From the NCBI GenBank assembly GCA_937991965.1, contig CALKLP010000313.1, forward strand, positions 1 to 32,498: a stretch of 32,498 nt of DNA. Reading direction: 5' to 3'. The position numbers and the translations under genes were made by a program. The notes under the pieces are model-generated. The model saw only the letters and a list, made by a program, of their open reading frames with translations, made no database searches and was not told where the DNA came from. Source of the DNA: an uncultured Verrucomicrobiales bacterium. Lineage in GTDB: Bacteria; Verrucomicrobiota; Verrucomicrobiia; Verrucomicrobiales; Akkermansiaceae. Below, in pieces: positions 23,480 to 32,498 of the stretch. The number at the start of each line of letters is the position of its first letter. The first letter of the stretch is position 1.

Positions 23480-24763
23480 TCATTTCTTTTTGGCTCCCGG
23501 CGACTTATCTCCTAGGAGAGACAATATGTTTTCGTAAGGTGACCCAGCGTACTTCTGCGAGAGAGATTTCGCCATTTTAGACCTCGCGGGAAGCTCCTCC
23601 GTATCACCATTGAAATAATTATATTCTTCATAAAACGCAGCACAAAGCTGGTGAATGTCTTTCTCTGCTTCGCTAGCCAACTTCACCTTATCGTTACTGC
23701 TTAACCTCTCTGCAATCGAGCCTAAACGCTTGGCCACGTCTGAATCATTGATCTGGGCTCCAAAGGCTGCTAGGTAATGACTTTCCCATGGGGTCTCCTC
23801 CTCCAGATCAGAAACAAGCTGTGCTAGCGCCATAAGATACTCCTCTTCATAAGTAACCAACTTCTTATTCTTCAAGATCAGCTCTCCCAGAATTCGAGCA
23901 ACTCCCTCCTCAATTAAGTCATCATTCGCCCACACATGCTTTCCGGGGAAAAAACGGAGCCTGCAGTGATCCCCAAACGCCTTATGCGACTTAAAGGTCC
24001 CGGTGCGATTAAAGCAGTTTGTCCCCACTAAGCTATAGACATAAGTCCCAGGCCTGAGCTTTGACTCTCTGTACGCTTCATTATCAGGATATACGCCACT
24101 CCCGGAACCGCAGGCCAAAACCCCAACCACATTCTCATTACACTCTGACAGTAGATACGACATGCGTGAACCTCCCGACATTCCGGAAGCAAGGGCAAAC
24201 TTCTCCTCAACGGGGAAACGCTTATAGACATCTTTGGCCATCGCCTCTACCGCCGCTTGGCTTTTCTGAAACCCGTTCTTCGATTCAACCGATCCGATTA
24301 AGATCACGCCAAACCTCTCAGCGGCTTTTATATACCGTTTCAGAAGATTTCCTGAACGCCCTCCACCAGCTGACATCACAAAACAAACAGGCCATTTCTG
24401 CGCCATATGAAACCCTTTTGGTAAATACGCATGATAAGACCACTCGGAGCCATCGCACTGAATGGCCTGCGAGATCTGCCCGGGAACTGCCGCAATTCCT
24501 ATGATCTCAGTTCCGGCATTTTTACGTGCCTCCTCTTTCGCTTTGAGCTCTTCCTCCTGAATAAAAGCTTGGTCTTGATCAGAGAGTGCACTCAGAGCGA
24601 GCTCAATCTCCTTTCCAGACTCCGTGATAAGCGTGACTTTTCCTGCAGAGAAAGTCCTTAATTCCGCCTCAATTGTGCTACCGACATTACTGGTCCACGT
24701 CCTCATTCCATCCTCCGCACTTAAGAACAAGAGACCGAGCAAAAATGTGATTAGAAAACGCAT
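23480..24763 (-). CDS. Secreted alpha/beta-hydrolase-like protein with an SHD1-like N-terminal domain
   Basis: From the ATG at 24763 the protein has about 427 residues. A signal peptide (MRFLITFLLGLLFLSAEDG) is followed by an SHD1-like beta module (MRTWTSNVGSTIEAELRTFS, VTLITESGKEIELALSALSDQDQAFI), typical of Planctomycetota/Verrucomicrobiota secreted proteins. Then comes an esterase/polyhydroxybutyrate-depolymerase-like fold (HAYLPKGFHMAQKWPVCFVM, nucleophile elbow GMSGGSRMSYLL, late His in FFPGKHVWANDDL). The frame is open to 24826, but the upstream neighbour's stop at 24777 makes 24763 the better start. It probably acts on an ester outside the cytoplasm; substrate unknown. Confidence 0.8.
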   Translation of the reverse strand: MRFLITFLLGLLFLSAEDGMRTWTSNVGSTIEAELRTFSAGKVTLITESGKEIELALSALSDQDQAFIQEEELKAKEEARKNAGTEIIGIAAVPGQISQAIQCDGSEWSYHAYLPKGFHMAQKWPVCFVMSAGGGRSGNLLKRYIKAAERFGVILIGSVESKNGFQKSQAAVEAMAKDVYKRFPVEEKFALASGMSGGSRMSYLLSECNENVVGVLACGSGSGVYPDNEAYRESKLRPGTYVYSLVGTNCFNRTGTFKSHKAFGDHCRLRFFPGKHVWANDDLIEEGVARILGELILKNKKLVTYEEEYLMALAQLVSDLEEETPWESHYLAAFGAQINDSDVAKRLGSIAERLSSNDKVKLASEAEKDIHQLCAAFYEEYNYFNGDTEELPARSKMAKSLSQKYAGSPYENILSLLGDKSPGAKKK

Positions 24764-24776
24764 GGTCTCTAAGAAA

Positions 24777-25292
24777 TTAGAGTTCTTCCTCCTCCCCCTC
24801 CGGCACAGGTGGGATAAAATCCTCACGCATGAGGAGGCGCTCTACAGAGAGGTCAGGGAGCAGTTCTTCACGGGTTTGGAGAATGGTCATGAGATACGGC
24901 ACGAAGCGGTCGGACTCGGCAATGGCGGTGTGCACCATGGAGGAGACGATATCCTTATCATAGACTTCGCGGTCAAAGGCATTTCCGATGCGGAAGATGA
25001 CTTTCTTACGGTCGAGATCATACTCCAGATTTCCGAGGTTTAGCTGCTTGTTGGCGCGCATGAAGAGCTCCATCGCCATCGCAAAGTGCGAGTCTGGGAT
25101 ATCCGCATGGGTTTCTCCGGAGACAGAGAGCGCATTGAGCGGAAGGTAGGCTTGGGAGAAAACTTCGACCTGCGTGTGATGAGCCTCAAAGACGGAGCGA
25201 ATCACATCGGTGCCTTCCACGAGCTCGCCGTGCCATCCGAATTCGCCATATACATCCTGAACTGATAAAATTTGTCGTGAGTGTGCTTTCAT
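24777..25292 (-). CDS. YbjN-domain-like protein
   Basis: The 171-residue soluble protein resembles the YbjN/type III chaperone-like fold: AMAMELFMRANKQLNLGNLE, then DLDRKKVIFRIGNAFD, a central loop, and DIVSSMVHTAIAESDRFVPY. It ends in an acidic tail (EGEEEEL). YbjN proteins are regulators or binding proteins of uncertain function. The start overlaps the stop of the upstream membrane-protein gene by ATGA, so the two are translated together. Confidence 0.72.
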   Translation of the reverse strand: MKAHSRQILSVQDVYGEFGWHGELVEGTDVIRSVFEAHHTQVEVFSQAYLPLNALSVSGETHADIPDSHFAMAMELFMRANKQLNLGNLEYDLDRKKVIFRIGNAFDREVYDKDIVSSMVHTAIAESDRFVPYLMTILQTREELLPDLSVERLLMREDFIPPVPEGEEEEL

Positions 25293-25777
25293 AGAGTCTT
25301 ATTCCGCTGATCCATAACGCCCATTACGGCCTGCTTCAAGAGGATACGTGATTTCTTGCTCAGTGGAGCGAGAGCGAGCACCACTCCTCCTGTTTGCTCC
25401 TTGTTATAGTGGAGCGTTAAGGTATGATCATTGACCTCCACGTCTGCCACTCTCCCCCACTCCACGAGGTTAAAGTTCTTAATCGGTCGCCAGAGAGGAA
25501 AGATCTCAATCCCTATCGGACTGAAAATAAGAAAAGGATGCCGCATACAATGGATCGACATCCACACGCACAAGCCTATGGGCAACCACGGCAAGGCTAA
25601 AAACCACAGCGGAAACGGCAATTCAGCTAGCCCCCATTGTGAATTGTGCACGGTGTAAGTGATCAAAAGTAAAGTCACTCCCATCGCCAAAAGCACGGCG
25701 GCTAGGACGGCAAAAATCACCGCCTGCATCGTGCGCGCGAAGCGGAGTTCTTTTGATGGTTCGAGAACTTTTGGCAT
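25289..25777 (-). CDS. Two-TM membrane protein with a PH-like C-terminal domain
   Basis: The 162-residue protein has two hydrophobic segments (about 17-41, AVIFAVLAAVLLAMGVTLLL; about 55-75, FPLWFLALPWLPIGLCVWMS). A cytoplasmic part follows that begins RHPFLIFSPIGIEIFPLWRP and continues WGRVADVEVNDHTLTLHY. This pattern is seen in bacterial PH-domain membrane proteins. No enzyme motif. First gene of the pair with the YbjN-like gene. Confidence 0.65.
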   Translation of the reverse strand: MPKVLEPSKELRFARTMQAVIFAVLAAVLLAMGVTLLLITYTVHNSQWGLAELPFPLWFLALPWLPIGLCVWMSIHCMRHPFLIFSPIGIEIFPLWRPIKNFNLVEWGRVADVEVNDHTLTLHYNKEQTGGVVLALAPLSKKSRILLKQAVMGVMDQRNKTL

Positions 25778-25805
25778 ACAATTTAAGAAAGTCCCTGATT
25801 ACCTC

Positions 25806-27290
25806 TTATTCATAGATCCGCTTTAGGGCTGGGAGACCTTGTTCCAGAAGAGCTTGATCAACTTGCTCACAGGCGGCAGCATCAAGATAGATTGTATATG
25901 GCGCTTCCGAAAGTTGGATGGTATGAATCCCCTCTTTTGGTTGCGCAAAGCCTTGCTCTAGATCCGCGACTTTTCGGATCTCAACCCCATTTACGTTCTC
26001 CACGAAACAGTTTACCACTTGCTCATAGCCGACCGTGATTTGGCTCGGAATTACCATTGTGAGTAATACGGCCTCGTCCATTTTCTCGCGGTAATTCTCT
26101 GGTTGTAGATGAAGGTCCAATAAGTTTAGCGGCGCACGACTAGCCCAATCCTTTCCGTAGGCTTGGAGGTATTTCTTCGTAAGTTGTTGGAAGATTACCC
26201 CTCCTTTGACATAGAACTTCGGCCCTTGTTCTCTATATTCATTCGGGATGAGTTTCGGTGGTGCTTTTTTCAGCACCGCGCTGATCTCTTTCTTTTCGCC
26301 TTCGCGATTCACAGTGAGAGAGACACTTTCTCCCACTTTCTTCTGGCCTCTTACTAAGTGAGTCCAGCTCAGCTTGCCGTATTGGTCATCATCATAATAC
26401 CCCTTACGGTCGAGCGTCTTTCCATCGAGCGCTAAGATCACGTCTCCGACTTCGATTCCTGCTTCCTTAGCTGCTGAGCTTTCTAAGACCGTAGTCACAT
26501 ACACGCCGCCATCTTCTTCGCCTAGATCTAGCCAGTCCCGGAAGGCTTGATCCTTAATGCTTGTGCCTCCAATCCCGAGGGAAGGAAACCCATCGTATTC
26601 GCCATCTTTGGCATCCGCTAGAAAGCTCTCAATAACGCTGGAGGCCACGACCTCACTCAGTTGCTCATCGGAGTCATAACTGGTCAGGATACCCGCAAGT
26701 TTTCCATTCGCTAATACAGGTAACGTATAACTATTAGACGAGCTCTGGAGCGAACCCTTCAGGAGATAGCTAAAGAACCCCTTGCCGCCACCATAGGTTG
26801 CAAGAATATCCACCATGTTCACGGTCGTGTGCGTCACGGTTGGTTGGCCATTACTCTCCAGTTGCCATGTTTCGACCTTCGTCCCTGGCGTCAAGAGTTC
26901 GCTGAGTGCAATTGGATTGAGCTCATCGATGAAGCTTTCCTCTTGCTTGTCTCGTGTCGGAGTAATAAGCGCTAGGTTGGCCTCGCGGTCGATCACAACT
27001 ACTTGTGCGGCTTCTTTTTTGATTCCATCGGCAGACTCGATCTCGAGATAGACGTTATTAGCGACCATCTCGCTCGAGGTGATAATCTGACCGTTCTCGA
27101 GAACAGCGCCTAGGCCTCGACGCGTCGTTGGTGGGGTTCGATCCCAGGGTTGCACGACATTGTATCCTTGGAGCGTAGCATTGATTCGGACAAAGCCGTT
27201 TGGCTTCTCTTGAGGCTCTGCCGCTTGCTCATTACAGCTCACGAGGAAGAGCGCGAAAACTGCTGAAAGGGATAGGAGATAAAATTTCAT
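25806..27290 (-). CDS. HtrA-like lipoprotein with a degenerate protease domain (pseudoprotease) and PDZ domain
   Basis: About 494 residues from the ATG at 27290: a lipoprotein signal (lipobox LFLVSC), then a trypsin-like domain. Compared with its neighbour, the catalytic His position reads ITSSEMVA (Glu for His), the Asp position reads REANLALI (Asn), and GNSGGP is replaced by SSNSYTLP. The triad is therefore lost. A PDZ domain follows (GGVYVTTVLESSAAKEAGIE, then GDVILALDGKTLD), then a long C-terminal region matching the neighbour in order (PPKLIPNEYREQGPKFYVKG). It lies 12 bp behind the active paralogue and probably acts with it. Confidence 0.85.
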   Translation of the reverse strand: MKFYLLSLSAVFALFLVSCNEQAAEPQEKPNGFVRINATLQGYNVVQPWDRTPPTTRRGLGAVLENGQIITSSEMVANNVYLEIESADGIKKEAAQVVVIDREANLALITPTRDKQEESFIDELNPIALSELLTPGTKVETWQLESNGQPTVTHTTVNMVDILATYGGGKGFFSYLLKGSLQSSSNSYTLPVLANGKLAGILTSYDSDEQLSEVVASSVIESFLADAKDGEYDGFPSLGIGGTSIKDQAFRDWLDLGEEDGGVYVTTVLESSAAKEAGIEVGDVILALDGKTLDRKGYYDDDQYGKLSWTHLVRGQKKVGESVSLTVNREGEKKEISAVLKKAPPKLIPNEYREQGPKFYVKGGVIFQQLTKKYLQAYGKDWASRAPLNLLDLHLQPENYREKMDEAVLLTMVIPSQITVGYEQVVNCFVENVNGVEIRKVADLEQGFAQPKEGIHTIQLSEAPYTIYLDAAACEQVDQALLEQGLPALKRIYE

Positions 27291-27302
27291 AGTGATCAAA
27301 AA

Positions 27303-28790
27303 TTAGAGGTTGGCAGGTTGAGTGATTCCGAGTCGTTTGCCGACCCGCTCATGGGCGCCTTGGAGTTCTGATGAGGCGAGCACCAGCGGCTTCTTCGTGC
27401 CCTCGAAACGGATGACTGTGAATTCTGGAAGGTCGTCTGCTTCCATGATTTCGTGGAACTGCTTCAGGCTCACGATATCTGTATCATTCACCGATTTCAC
27501 AATCTTGCCCGTGAATCCTGAGAGGTTTGAGGTCATCTCATCCTCGAAAATATTGGTCAGCACGACGAGATCCTTACGCTCATTAAAGATGCCCTCGCGA
27601 ACGTAGTTCTGGTAGAAGTTCCGCACCGCCGGATTACTCAACTTATACACCCGCATGAGGTTGAAATCGAGCGGTTGAAAGAGAAACCCAGCCTTAAAGT
27701 AATAGCGCGGTTTCACATCATACGAGACTGCAAAAATCCGTGAGGCCTCGAAAGGGACGAGCGTGATCGCTTGCTTCTGCTTCTTACCATCACGGATGAA
27801 GGTTAGCTCAACCTGATCGCCCGCAAACTTGCGCTCCACGACCTCATGCATGAGGACTTGCTCGCCTGCAACTTGGATATTGCCTGCGTTATCAATGACA
27901 TTGCCATCGATCTCTAAGAGCACATCGCCTCTCTGTAAAACACCGTCACAAGCACCTTGAGGAGTGACGTCGGAGATGAATACTCCTGGGGAATTCACGG
28001 GAAGACCAAGAGCATGTTTCATGGCGGGATTAAAGAGTGGAAAATGATTCGCACCTAAATCCACATATTTATCGTAGGTGCCATCATCGATATCCTTCAT
28101 GAAGCGCTCAATAACTGGAACCGGAATCATGAAGCCCGTGTTGTCGGCTTGGGTTAGCCCTTGGAAGGCCACGCCCACTACCTCTTCACCTTGTAAGACC
28201 GGGCCACCTGAGTTTCCAGGGTTAATGGCTGCGTCCACTTGCACCACGAGGTGCATATCGATTTGGCTATGTGCATACGGTCGAAAGTCGATCCGTGAAA
28301 CCACTCCACGCGTTACCGAAAGACGATTTCCACCTACGGGATATCCTACTGCCTTCACTTCGCTTTCTAGCTTCGGGACATCGTCCGCAATTTTCAAATA
28401 CGGGAGTCCCTCAAAGGCGGAGAAATCTTCTACTTCCAGCAAGGCGAGGTCACAATCATGCGCAATATGGAGAATTTTCGCGTTATGCTTAATGTCAGAC
28501 CCCCGCTTGTTAATGATGATGCGGCGCGCATTAGAGACGACATGAGCATTGGTGAGAAATTTGTTTTTCCCGACAAGAAAGCCGGTACCTATTCCTCCCC
28601 CGAAGCGTCCTGCTGCCCACGGTGATTGGTAATCATAGACCTGTGTGGAACACTCGATCCGCACCACGGAAGAGTAAATCTCGGTATTAGAAAGAGGGGC
28701 TTTTACCTCGGGCGCGTCCGCTACCAGAGGAACCTCCTGTGCAGCAAGCGCTCCGACAAAAAGGCATGAAAGGGTGAGTGATTTAATCAT
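27303..28790 (-). CDS. HtrA/Deg-family serine protease
   Basis: The 495-residue secreted protein has a signal peptide (MIKSLTLSCLFVGALAAQ) and a trypsin-like domain with a complete triad: H83 in FLTNAHVV, D114 in HDCDLALLEV and S194 in NPGNSGGPVL. A PDZ domain (GVFISDVTPQGACDGVLQRG, DVLLEIDGNVI) and a long second PDZ-like C-terminal part follow. The double-PDZ layout resembles the plant Deg9/bacterial relatives more than E. coli DegP. It probably performs periplasmic protein quality control. It forms an operon with the degenerate paralogue downstream. Confidence 0.92.
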   Translation of the reverse strand: MIKSLTLSCLFVGALAAQEVPLVADAPEVKAPLSNTEIYSSVVRIECSTQVYDYQSPWAAGRFGGGIGTGFLVGKNKFLTNAHVVSNARRIIINKRGSDIKHNAKILHIAHDCDLALLEVEDFSAFEGLPYLKIADDVPKLESEVKAVGYPVGGNRLSVTRGVVSRIDFRPYAHSQIDMHLVVQVDAAINPGNSGGPVLQGEEVVGVAFQGLTQADNTGFMIPVPVIERFMKDIDDGTYDKYVDLGANHFPLFNPAMKHALGLPVNSPGVFISDVTPQGACDGVLQRGDVLLEIDGNVIDNAGNIQVAGEQVLMHEVVERKFAGDQVELTFIRDGKKQKQAITLVPFEASRIFAVSYDVKPRYYFKAGFLFQPLDFNLMRVYKLSNPAVRNFYQNYVREGIFNERKDLVVLTNIFEDEMTSNLSGFTGKIVKSVNDTDIVSLKQFHEIMEADDLPEFTVIRFEGTKKPLVLASSELQGAHERVGKRLGITQPANL

Positions 28791-28830
28791 TGAGTTATTG
28801 TATCAGCGTTTGATGAGGGGGCTTTTGTTT

Positions 28831-30741
28831 TTAACCCATGCGCTTCGTGGCATCTGCTTCCAGATCTGCCCATAAAGACTCTAAGCTTGCGGTGACAGCG
28901 GCTTTGCTCGCTTGCACATCGTCTTGTGGGTCGTTTTTGCCAAAGAGGTAATACTTAATCTTCGGCTCTGTGCCCGAGGGACGCACCGCAAAGCGACGTC
29001 CGTCTTCCAACTCAACCATCAGCATAGCCGCACGTGGAATGAGGTCTCCCTCTTCATCGTAAAAGTCAGCTGCGTTATAATCCTTCGCGGCGAGAACCTT
29101 GCTCCCATCGACTTCTGTAGGAGGATTCTCTGCATAAGAGGCCACAAGGGCGGCAATCTTAGCGGCGCCATCCGCTCCTTCCATCACGAGTGATTTCCCC
29201 TGCTCCAGATACACGCCAAACTCCGCAAAGACGCGGTCTAACAGGTCAGGCACAGTGCATCCCTGCTCCATTGCATAGGCCACCAGTTCCGCGAACATCA
29301 CTGTCGAGCCGTTACCATCCTTATCCCTCACAAAGTCCGCGCCGAGGTAACCGTAACTCTCCTCGCCACCGAAGATGAAGAACTTAGAATACTCGAGGCG
29401 TAAGAGACGCGTCTCATCCTCAGAAAGGGAACGATAATCTCCTTTCTTCTCTGCTGGGATGGAGTCCTCATACTTGCGCAGTTTTTCGCCGATATACTTA
29501 AAGCCTGTGAGGGTATTGATAATTCCGACTCCGTATTTATCAGCAATCGCCTTTTGGAGTTCGGTTGTTACGAGTGTTTTCACGAAACAAGCGCGCCCAC
29601 GATTGGAGTCATTTAGCTTCCCTTGCTCGAACATTGTCTTCACGCGATACCATGCCATCAGTGAGCCGATTTGGTTTCCGGTGAGAAGCTGCATTTCGCC
29701 CGCGCCATTGCGCACTACCACCCCCATGCGGTCACAGTCTGGATCGGTTCCGATCACGGCATCCGCCTGCACCTTTTCGGCGAGCTGTACGCCCATTTCC
29801 AACGCGGCTGCATTCTCTGGGTTGGGTGAAGCGACCGTTGGAAAGGCGCCGTTTTGATCATCTTGCTCCGGCACAGTCACGACTTCGAACCCGAGCTCGC
29901 GTAGTATCGGACATACGATATGCCCACCGGTTCCATGTAAATTCGTGTAAACCACCTTCGCCGAACGTCCTTCAAGGAGATCTGGACGCAAAAGCACGGC
30001 CTTCAGCTTATCCATGTAGTCACGGTCCGCATCCGCACCGAGAGTATGGATCTGCCCGCGCTCCGCTTCTGGTAAGGCGGTGTAGGCTTCACTCTCTAGC
30101 TTGTTCACCTCCTCGATAATACCGGAAGCATCTGGCTCTACGATTTGGGCTCCGTCAGAGAAATAGGCCTTAAATCCATTGTCATGCGGCGGGTTGTGCG
30201 ATGCGGTAAGAACCACTCCCGCATCAGCATTCTGAGCGCGCACCGCATAAGAGAGCTGAGGCGTCGAGCGAGGTCCATCAAAGAGATACGCATCACATCC
30301 TAAATCCGCGCACACCTTCGCGCAATACTCCGCGAAATCCTTCGAGAAAAAGCGCGAGTCATGTGCAATCACGATCGAGGCTTTATGGGCAACCTTTGAC
30401 TTGAGGTAAGCAATCATTCCTTGGATCGCCTTCCCGACATTGTAATAATTCATGCTGGCCGTGCCTACACATGGATGCTCTGGGTGCACCGTGCCGGAAC
30501 CTTGCTCTACTGAGGTAACGACCTTGCCAATTGTGCGACCACGGAGACCACCAGTCCCAAACGCCATCGTCTTATAAAATCGATCGTTCAGTTCATCCCA
30601 TGCCTCTTTACTCACGAGTTCTGTAATCACTGTATCTGCTAGTTCAGACGTTCCTAACATTTTTTCCACGTTAGCCAATGATGACGCAAGAAGAAGCCCC
30701 TGCTCCACCGCACTGCTTAATTGAGATCGAATTTCAGACAT
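28831..30741 (-). CDS. Phosphohexomutase (phosphoglucomutase/phosphomannomutase, PGM2-like)
   Basis: The 636-residue enzyme of the alpha-D-phosphohexomutase superfamily moves phosphate between C1 and C6 of a sugar. Visible are the phosphoserine loop TASHNPPHDNGFK with S181, the metal-binding loop GTDPDCDRMG, the sugar-binding loop GGEESYGYLG and the phosphate-binding loop RPSGTEPKIKYY. AFGTGGLRGR near residue 60 is typical of the long PGM2/phosphopentomutase-like branch. Which sugar is used cannot be told from sequence alone. It is transcribed alone. Confidence 0.9.
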   Translation of the reverse strand: MSEIRSQLSSAVEQGLLLASSLANVEKMLGTSELADTVITELVSKEAWDELNDRFYKTMAFGTGGLRGRTIGKVVTSVEQGSGTVHPEHPCVGTASMNYYNVGKAIQGMIAYLKSKVAHKASIVIAHDSRFFSKDFAEYCAKVCADLGCDAYLFDGPRSTPQLSYAVRAQNADAGVVLTASHNPPHDNGFKAYFSDGAQIVEPDASGIIEEVNKLESEAYTALPEAERGQIHTLGADADRDYMDKLKAVLLRPDLLEGRSAKVVYTNLHGTGGHIVCPILRELGFEVVTVPEQDDQNGAFPTVASPNPENAAALEMGVQLAEKVQADAVIGTDPDCDRMGVVVRNGAGEMQLLTGNQIGSLMAWYRVKTMFEQGKLNDSNRGRACFVKTLVTTELQKAIADKYGVGIINTLTGFKYIGEKLRKYEDSIPAEKKGDYRSLSEDETRLLRLEYSKFFIFGGEESYGYLGADFVRDKDGNGSTVMFAELVAYAMEQGCTVPDLLDRVFAEFGVYLEQGKSLVMEGADGAAKIAALVASYAENPPTEVDGSKVLAAKDYNAADFYDEEGDLIPRAAMLMVELEDGRRFAVRPSGTEPKIKYYLFGKNDPQDDVQASKAAVTASLESLWADLEADATKRMG

Positions 30742-30835
30742 AGACGCCCTCAGCTAAACCATTTTCCTCCTGTATGGCAAAGGTTTTATAGGGAAAGATT
30801 ACGAGATGAATACGCCAATATTTACCGGAGCAAAG

Positions 30836-31228
30836 CTAACGCGGAATACTCGCGATATCAGGACACCTTTCCACCAGTCTTCGATCAAAAGAATAGAACT
30901 TCAGTCCCATATCTTCTGCCAACGAAACGTATTGCGCATCGTAGGCACTACATTCTAGTCTTCTTGCTACCGACATGACTCTCTCGGGAATGACCTCAAA
31001 GGAGCGATCTCTCATTAAGTCAATTGCATCAGCTAAAAGCGCTACTGAAATCTCAGGAGCCATCCCTGCATTTCTCACATGAGTTGAAAGCACATTCATA
31101 TACTCATCCAGCCATAAGCGAGGAGCAACCCAGTCAGAATCATAGTCAAAAAGCCGATCTACAATTTCAGAGAATTTCTCATCTCGAATCAGAAAATAGG
31201 AAATGATGTTGGTATCGACAACAATCAT
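30836..31228 (-). CDS. PIN-domain toxin (VapC/FitB-like)
   Basis: The 130-residue ribonuclease-type PIN domain keeps its acidic metal-binding residues: D5 (MIVVDTNIISYFL), E42 (LWLDEYMNVL), D97 (CSAYDAQYVSLA) and D115 (FYSFDRRL). Members cut tRNA or other RNA when freed from their antitoxin. The start overlaps the stop of the antitoxin gene by ATGA, the usual antitoxin-first operon. Confidence 0.9.
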   Translation of the reverse strand: MIVVDTNIISYFLIRDEKFSEIVDRLFDYDSDWVAPRLWLDEYMNVLSTHVRNAGMAPEISVALLADAIDLMRDRSFEVIPERVMSVARRLECSAYDAQYVSLAEDMGLKFYSFDRRLVERCPDIASIPR

Positions 31229-31461
31229 GCTCTGCCTTCGTTCTTGTAACTCTGTAAATTCTCCAGACTAAGGCCTCCTGGGATAGATTGACGACGAGCC
31301 CGAATTCTCTGCACTAATTGTTCCCGCGAGGAGCGCTGGGGCAAAACCGCTTGACTCAGGGCATGAATAATCAGCTTATTCACGCTCCGTCCACTCTCAT
31401 CCGCAACTTCCCTTAATCTTGTATGAAGTTCTTCGGGAATATCTTTAACCGTAATATTCAT
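31225..31461 (-). CDS. Ribbon-helix-helix antitoxin (FitA-like)
   Basis: About 78 residues from the inner Met: MNITVKDIPEELHTRLREVA, then DESGRSVNKLIIHALSQAVL is an RHH DNA-binding domain of the Arc/FitA type. The C-terminal arm (LVQRIRARRQSIPGGLSLEN) would bind the PIN toxin. The frame is open 14 codons further up to 31503, but the inner start fits the RHH domain better. It should repress its own operon. About 180 bp with no gene separate it from the polX gene. Confidence 0.85.
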   Translation of the reverse strand: MNITVKDIPEELHTRLREVADESGRSVNKLIIHALSQAVLPQRSSREQLVQRIRARRQSIPGGLSLENLQSYKNEGRA

Positions 31462-31686
31462 AATGAAATCAGTATGGTGCCGAAAAGACGAAATGGCAAT
31501 CATGTTTTTCTACGAGAATATGTCAGTTCGTAGCGCATGACTGAGTGCAACACCTCTATACGCTGTATGATAGGCGGCTGGGACGGCCACGCTCCCTTGC
31601 GTCTGCGTGCGGAGAATGGGCCATGGTTCGTCTCGCCGATTATCTGAATATTTGACAACTCGAATCAAGCGCTTCATCTTCTGCCC

Positions 31687-32498
31687 ATGTCTATTACACG
31701 CGATGATTTTATCAATATCCTGGAGGAGATCGTCCTGATGCTGGAGCTGAAAGGCGAAAATCCCTTTAAGATTCGGGCGTATCGAAACGGAGCAGAAATC
31801 ATTCGGAATTTCGAGGGCGACATCGTTGCACTCGCCAAGGACAATCAGCTGAAAGGAATCAAGGGAATTGGAGACGCCTTACAGTCCAAGCTCCATGAAT
31901 TGGCATCCACCGGCGAGATGACCTTTTATCAAAACTTGAAGGGCGAATTCCCCCCTACTCTGTTCGACCTGTTTGAGCTCCAAGGTCTGGGCGCTAAAAA
32001 GATTCGGGCGCTGTATGAAACTCTCGAAGTCGATTCCATCCCGGCACTGAAAACCGCGTGTGAAGCTGGAACGATCGCGTCACTCTCTGGCTTTGGGAAG
32101 AAAACGGTCGAGAATATCCTGAAAGCGATCGAATCGAAGGCCAAATTTGCAGGACAGTTTCTCCATGGCGACATTGCAGGAATTGCGCAAGTTTTCCTCG
32201 AACGCCTCCAACAACACCCCGCGGTCTCGCAATCATGCATTTGTGGGTCATTCCGCCGTGGGAAGGAGACGTCGCATGACCTAGATTTCCTGGTCGCAAC
32301 CAATAAGCCCGAAGAGTTAACGCGCTATTTTGCGAGCTTCCCAGAAGTGATCGATGTGCTCGCTCAGGGGGAAACCAAAGCCTCTGTCATGGTGACGGAT
32401 AAAGGGCTCCAGTGTGACCTAAGGGCTGTTAGTAATGAGCAATTCCCGTTTGCCCAACAATACTTCACGGGGAGCAAGGAACATAATGTCGAAATCCG
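31687..32498 (+). CDS. PolX-family DNA polymerase (Pol beta-like), C-terminus beyond window
   Basis: The first about 270 codons are present. They start MSITRDDFINILEEIVLMLE, with an 8-kDa-like domain (ENPFKIRAYRNGAEIIRNFE), helix-hairpin-helix motifs (GIKGIGDALQSKLHELA and LQGLGAKKIRALYETL, GFGKKTVENIL) and the Pol-beta palm signature GSFRRGKETSHDLDFLV. In most bacteria a PHP phosphoesterase domain follows, which would lie outside the window. The role would be gap-filling DNA repair. The frame is open to the last base. The start ATG has no strong ribosome-binding site. Confidence 0.9.
   Translation, partial: MSITRDDFINILEEIVLMLELKGENPFKIRAYRNGAEIIRNFEGDIVALAKDNQLKGIKGIGDALQSKLHELASTGEMTFYQNLKGEFPPTLFDLFELQGLGAKKIRALYETLEVDSIPALKTACEAGTIASLSGFGKKTVENILKAIESKAKFAGQFLHGDIAGIAQVFLERLQQHPAVSQSCICGSFRRGKETSHDLDFLVATNKPEELTRYFASFPEVIDVLAQGETKASVMVTDKGLQCDLRAVSNEQFPFAQQYFTGSKEHNVEI

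Noticed and set aside
24764..24826. Longer N-terminus for the secreted hydrolase
   Set aside because: It would overlap the end of the YbjN-like gene and bury the signal peptide that starts at 24763.
31504..31686. Possible RNA gene between the antitoxin and the polX gene
   Set aside because: No convincing cloverleaf, terminator or conserved motif could be seen.

Overview
The window looks like a chromosome segment of a Verrucomicrobiota bacterium, perhaps of the Rubritalea/Verrucomicrobiales type. This is inferred from gene content only: a secreted ThuA-domain protein, a secreted hydrolase with an SHD1-like N-terminus, plain lipoproteins with LysM or TPR partners, a paired HtrA-like protease and pseudoprotease, menaquinone synthesis by MenD, and a RAYT transposase with dispersed repeats. 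No rRNA, tRNA or CRISPR array was seen.

Two accessory zones interrupt an otherwise ordinary core. Accessory zone 1 (1-5522) is AT-rich. It holds a RAYT (Y1/HUH) transposase cut by the window edge, an IS30-family insertion, a decayed IS1182-like transposase and an LbtU-like porin. Then come three consecutive minus-strand modules. Each is a short open tail without its own start codon, followed within a few bases by a small intact gene: a lipoprotein, a leucine-rich-repeat protein and a two-TM membrane protein. The modules are bounded by inverted copies of a short repeat with the core GGGACAGG, and the same repeat lies just upstream of the RAYT gene. The layout resembles orphan toxin-tail/immunity cassettes carried between repeats, and it is the most interesting part of the window.

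Core block A (5646-20497) contains Fur, a lipoprotein with uvrB, a RelE/ParE-like small protein, a PAS-AraC regulator divergent from a ThuA-domain protein, and a LysM lipoprotein with a long TPR protein. It continues with a TonB-dependent receptor under a cobalamin riboswitch, an MFS transporter, and rimO with menD.

Accessory zone 2 (about 20498-23400) has two orphan minus-strand genes. Each is followed directly by a nearly identical 52-bp imperfect palindrome with an attC-like layout. Between and beside them lie an IS110 relic, the 3' end (domains V and VI) of a group II intron, and gene fragments.

Core block B (23480-32498) contains the SHD1-like hydrolase, a YbjN-like protein, a PH-like membrane protein, the HtrA-like pseudoprotease and protease pair, and a phosphohexomutase. 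It ends with a FitAB/VapBC-type toxin-antitoxin pair and the 5' part of a PolX-family DNA polymerase that runs off the end.
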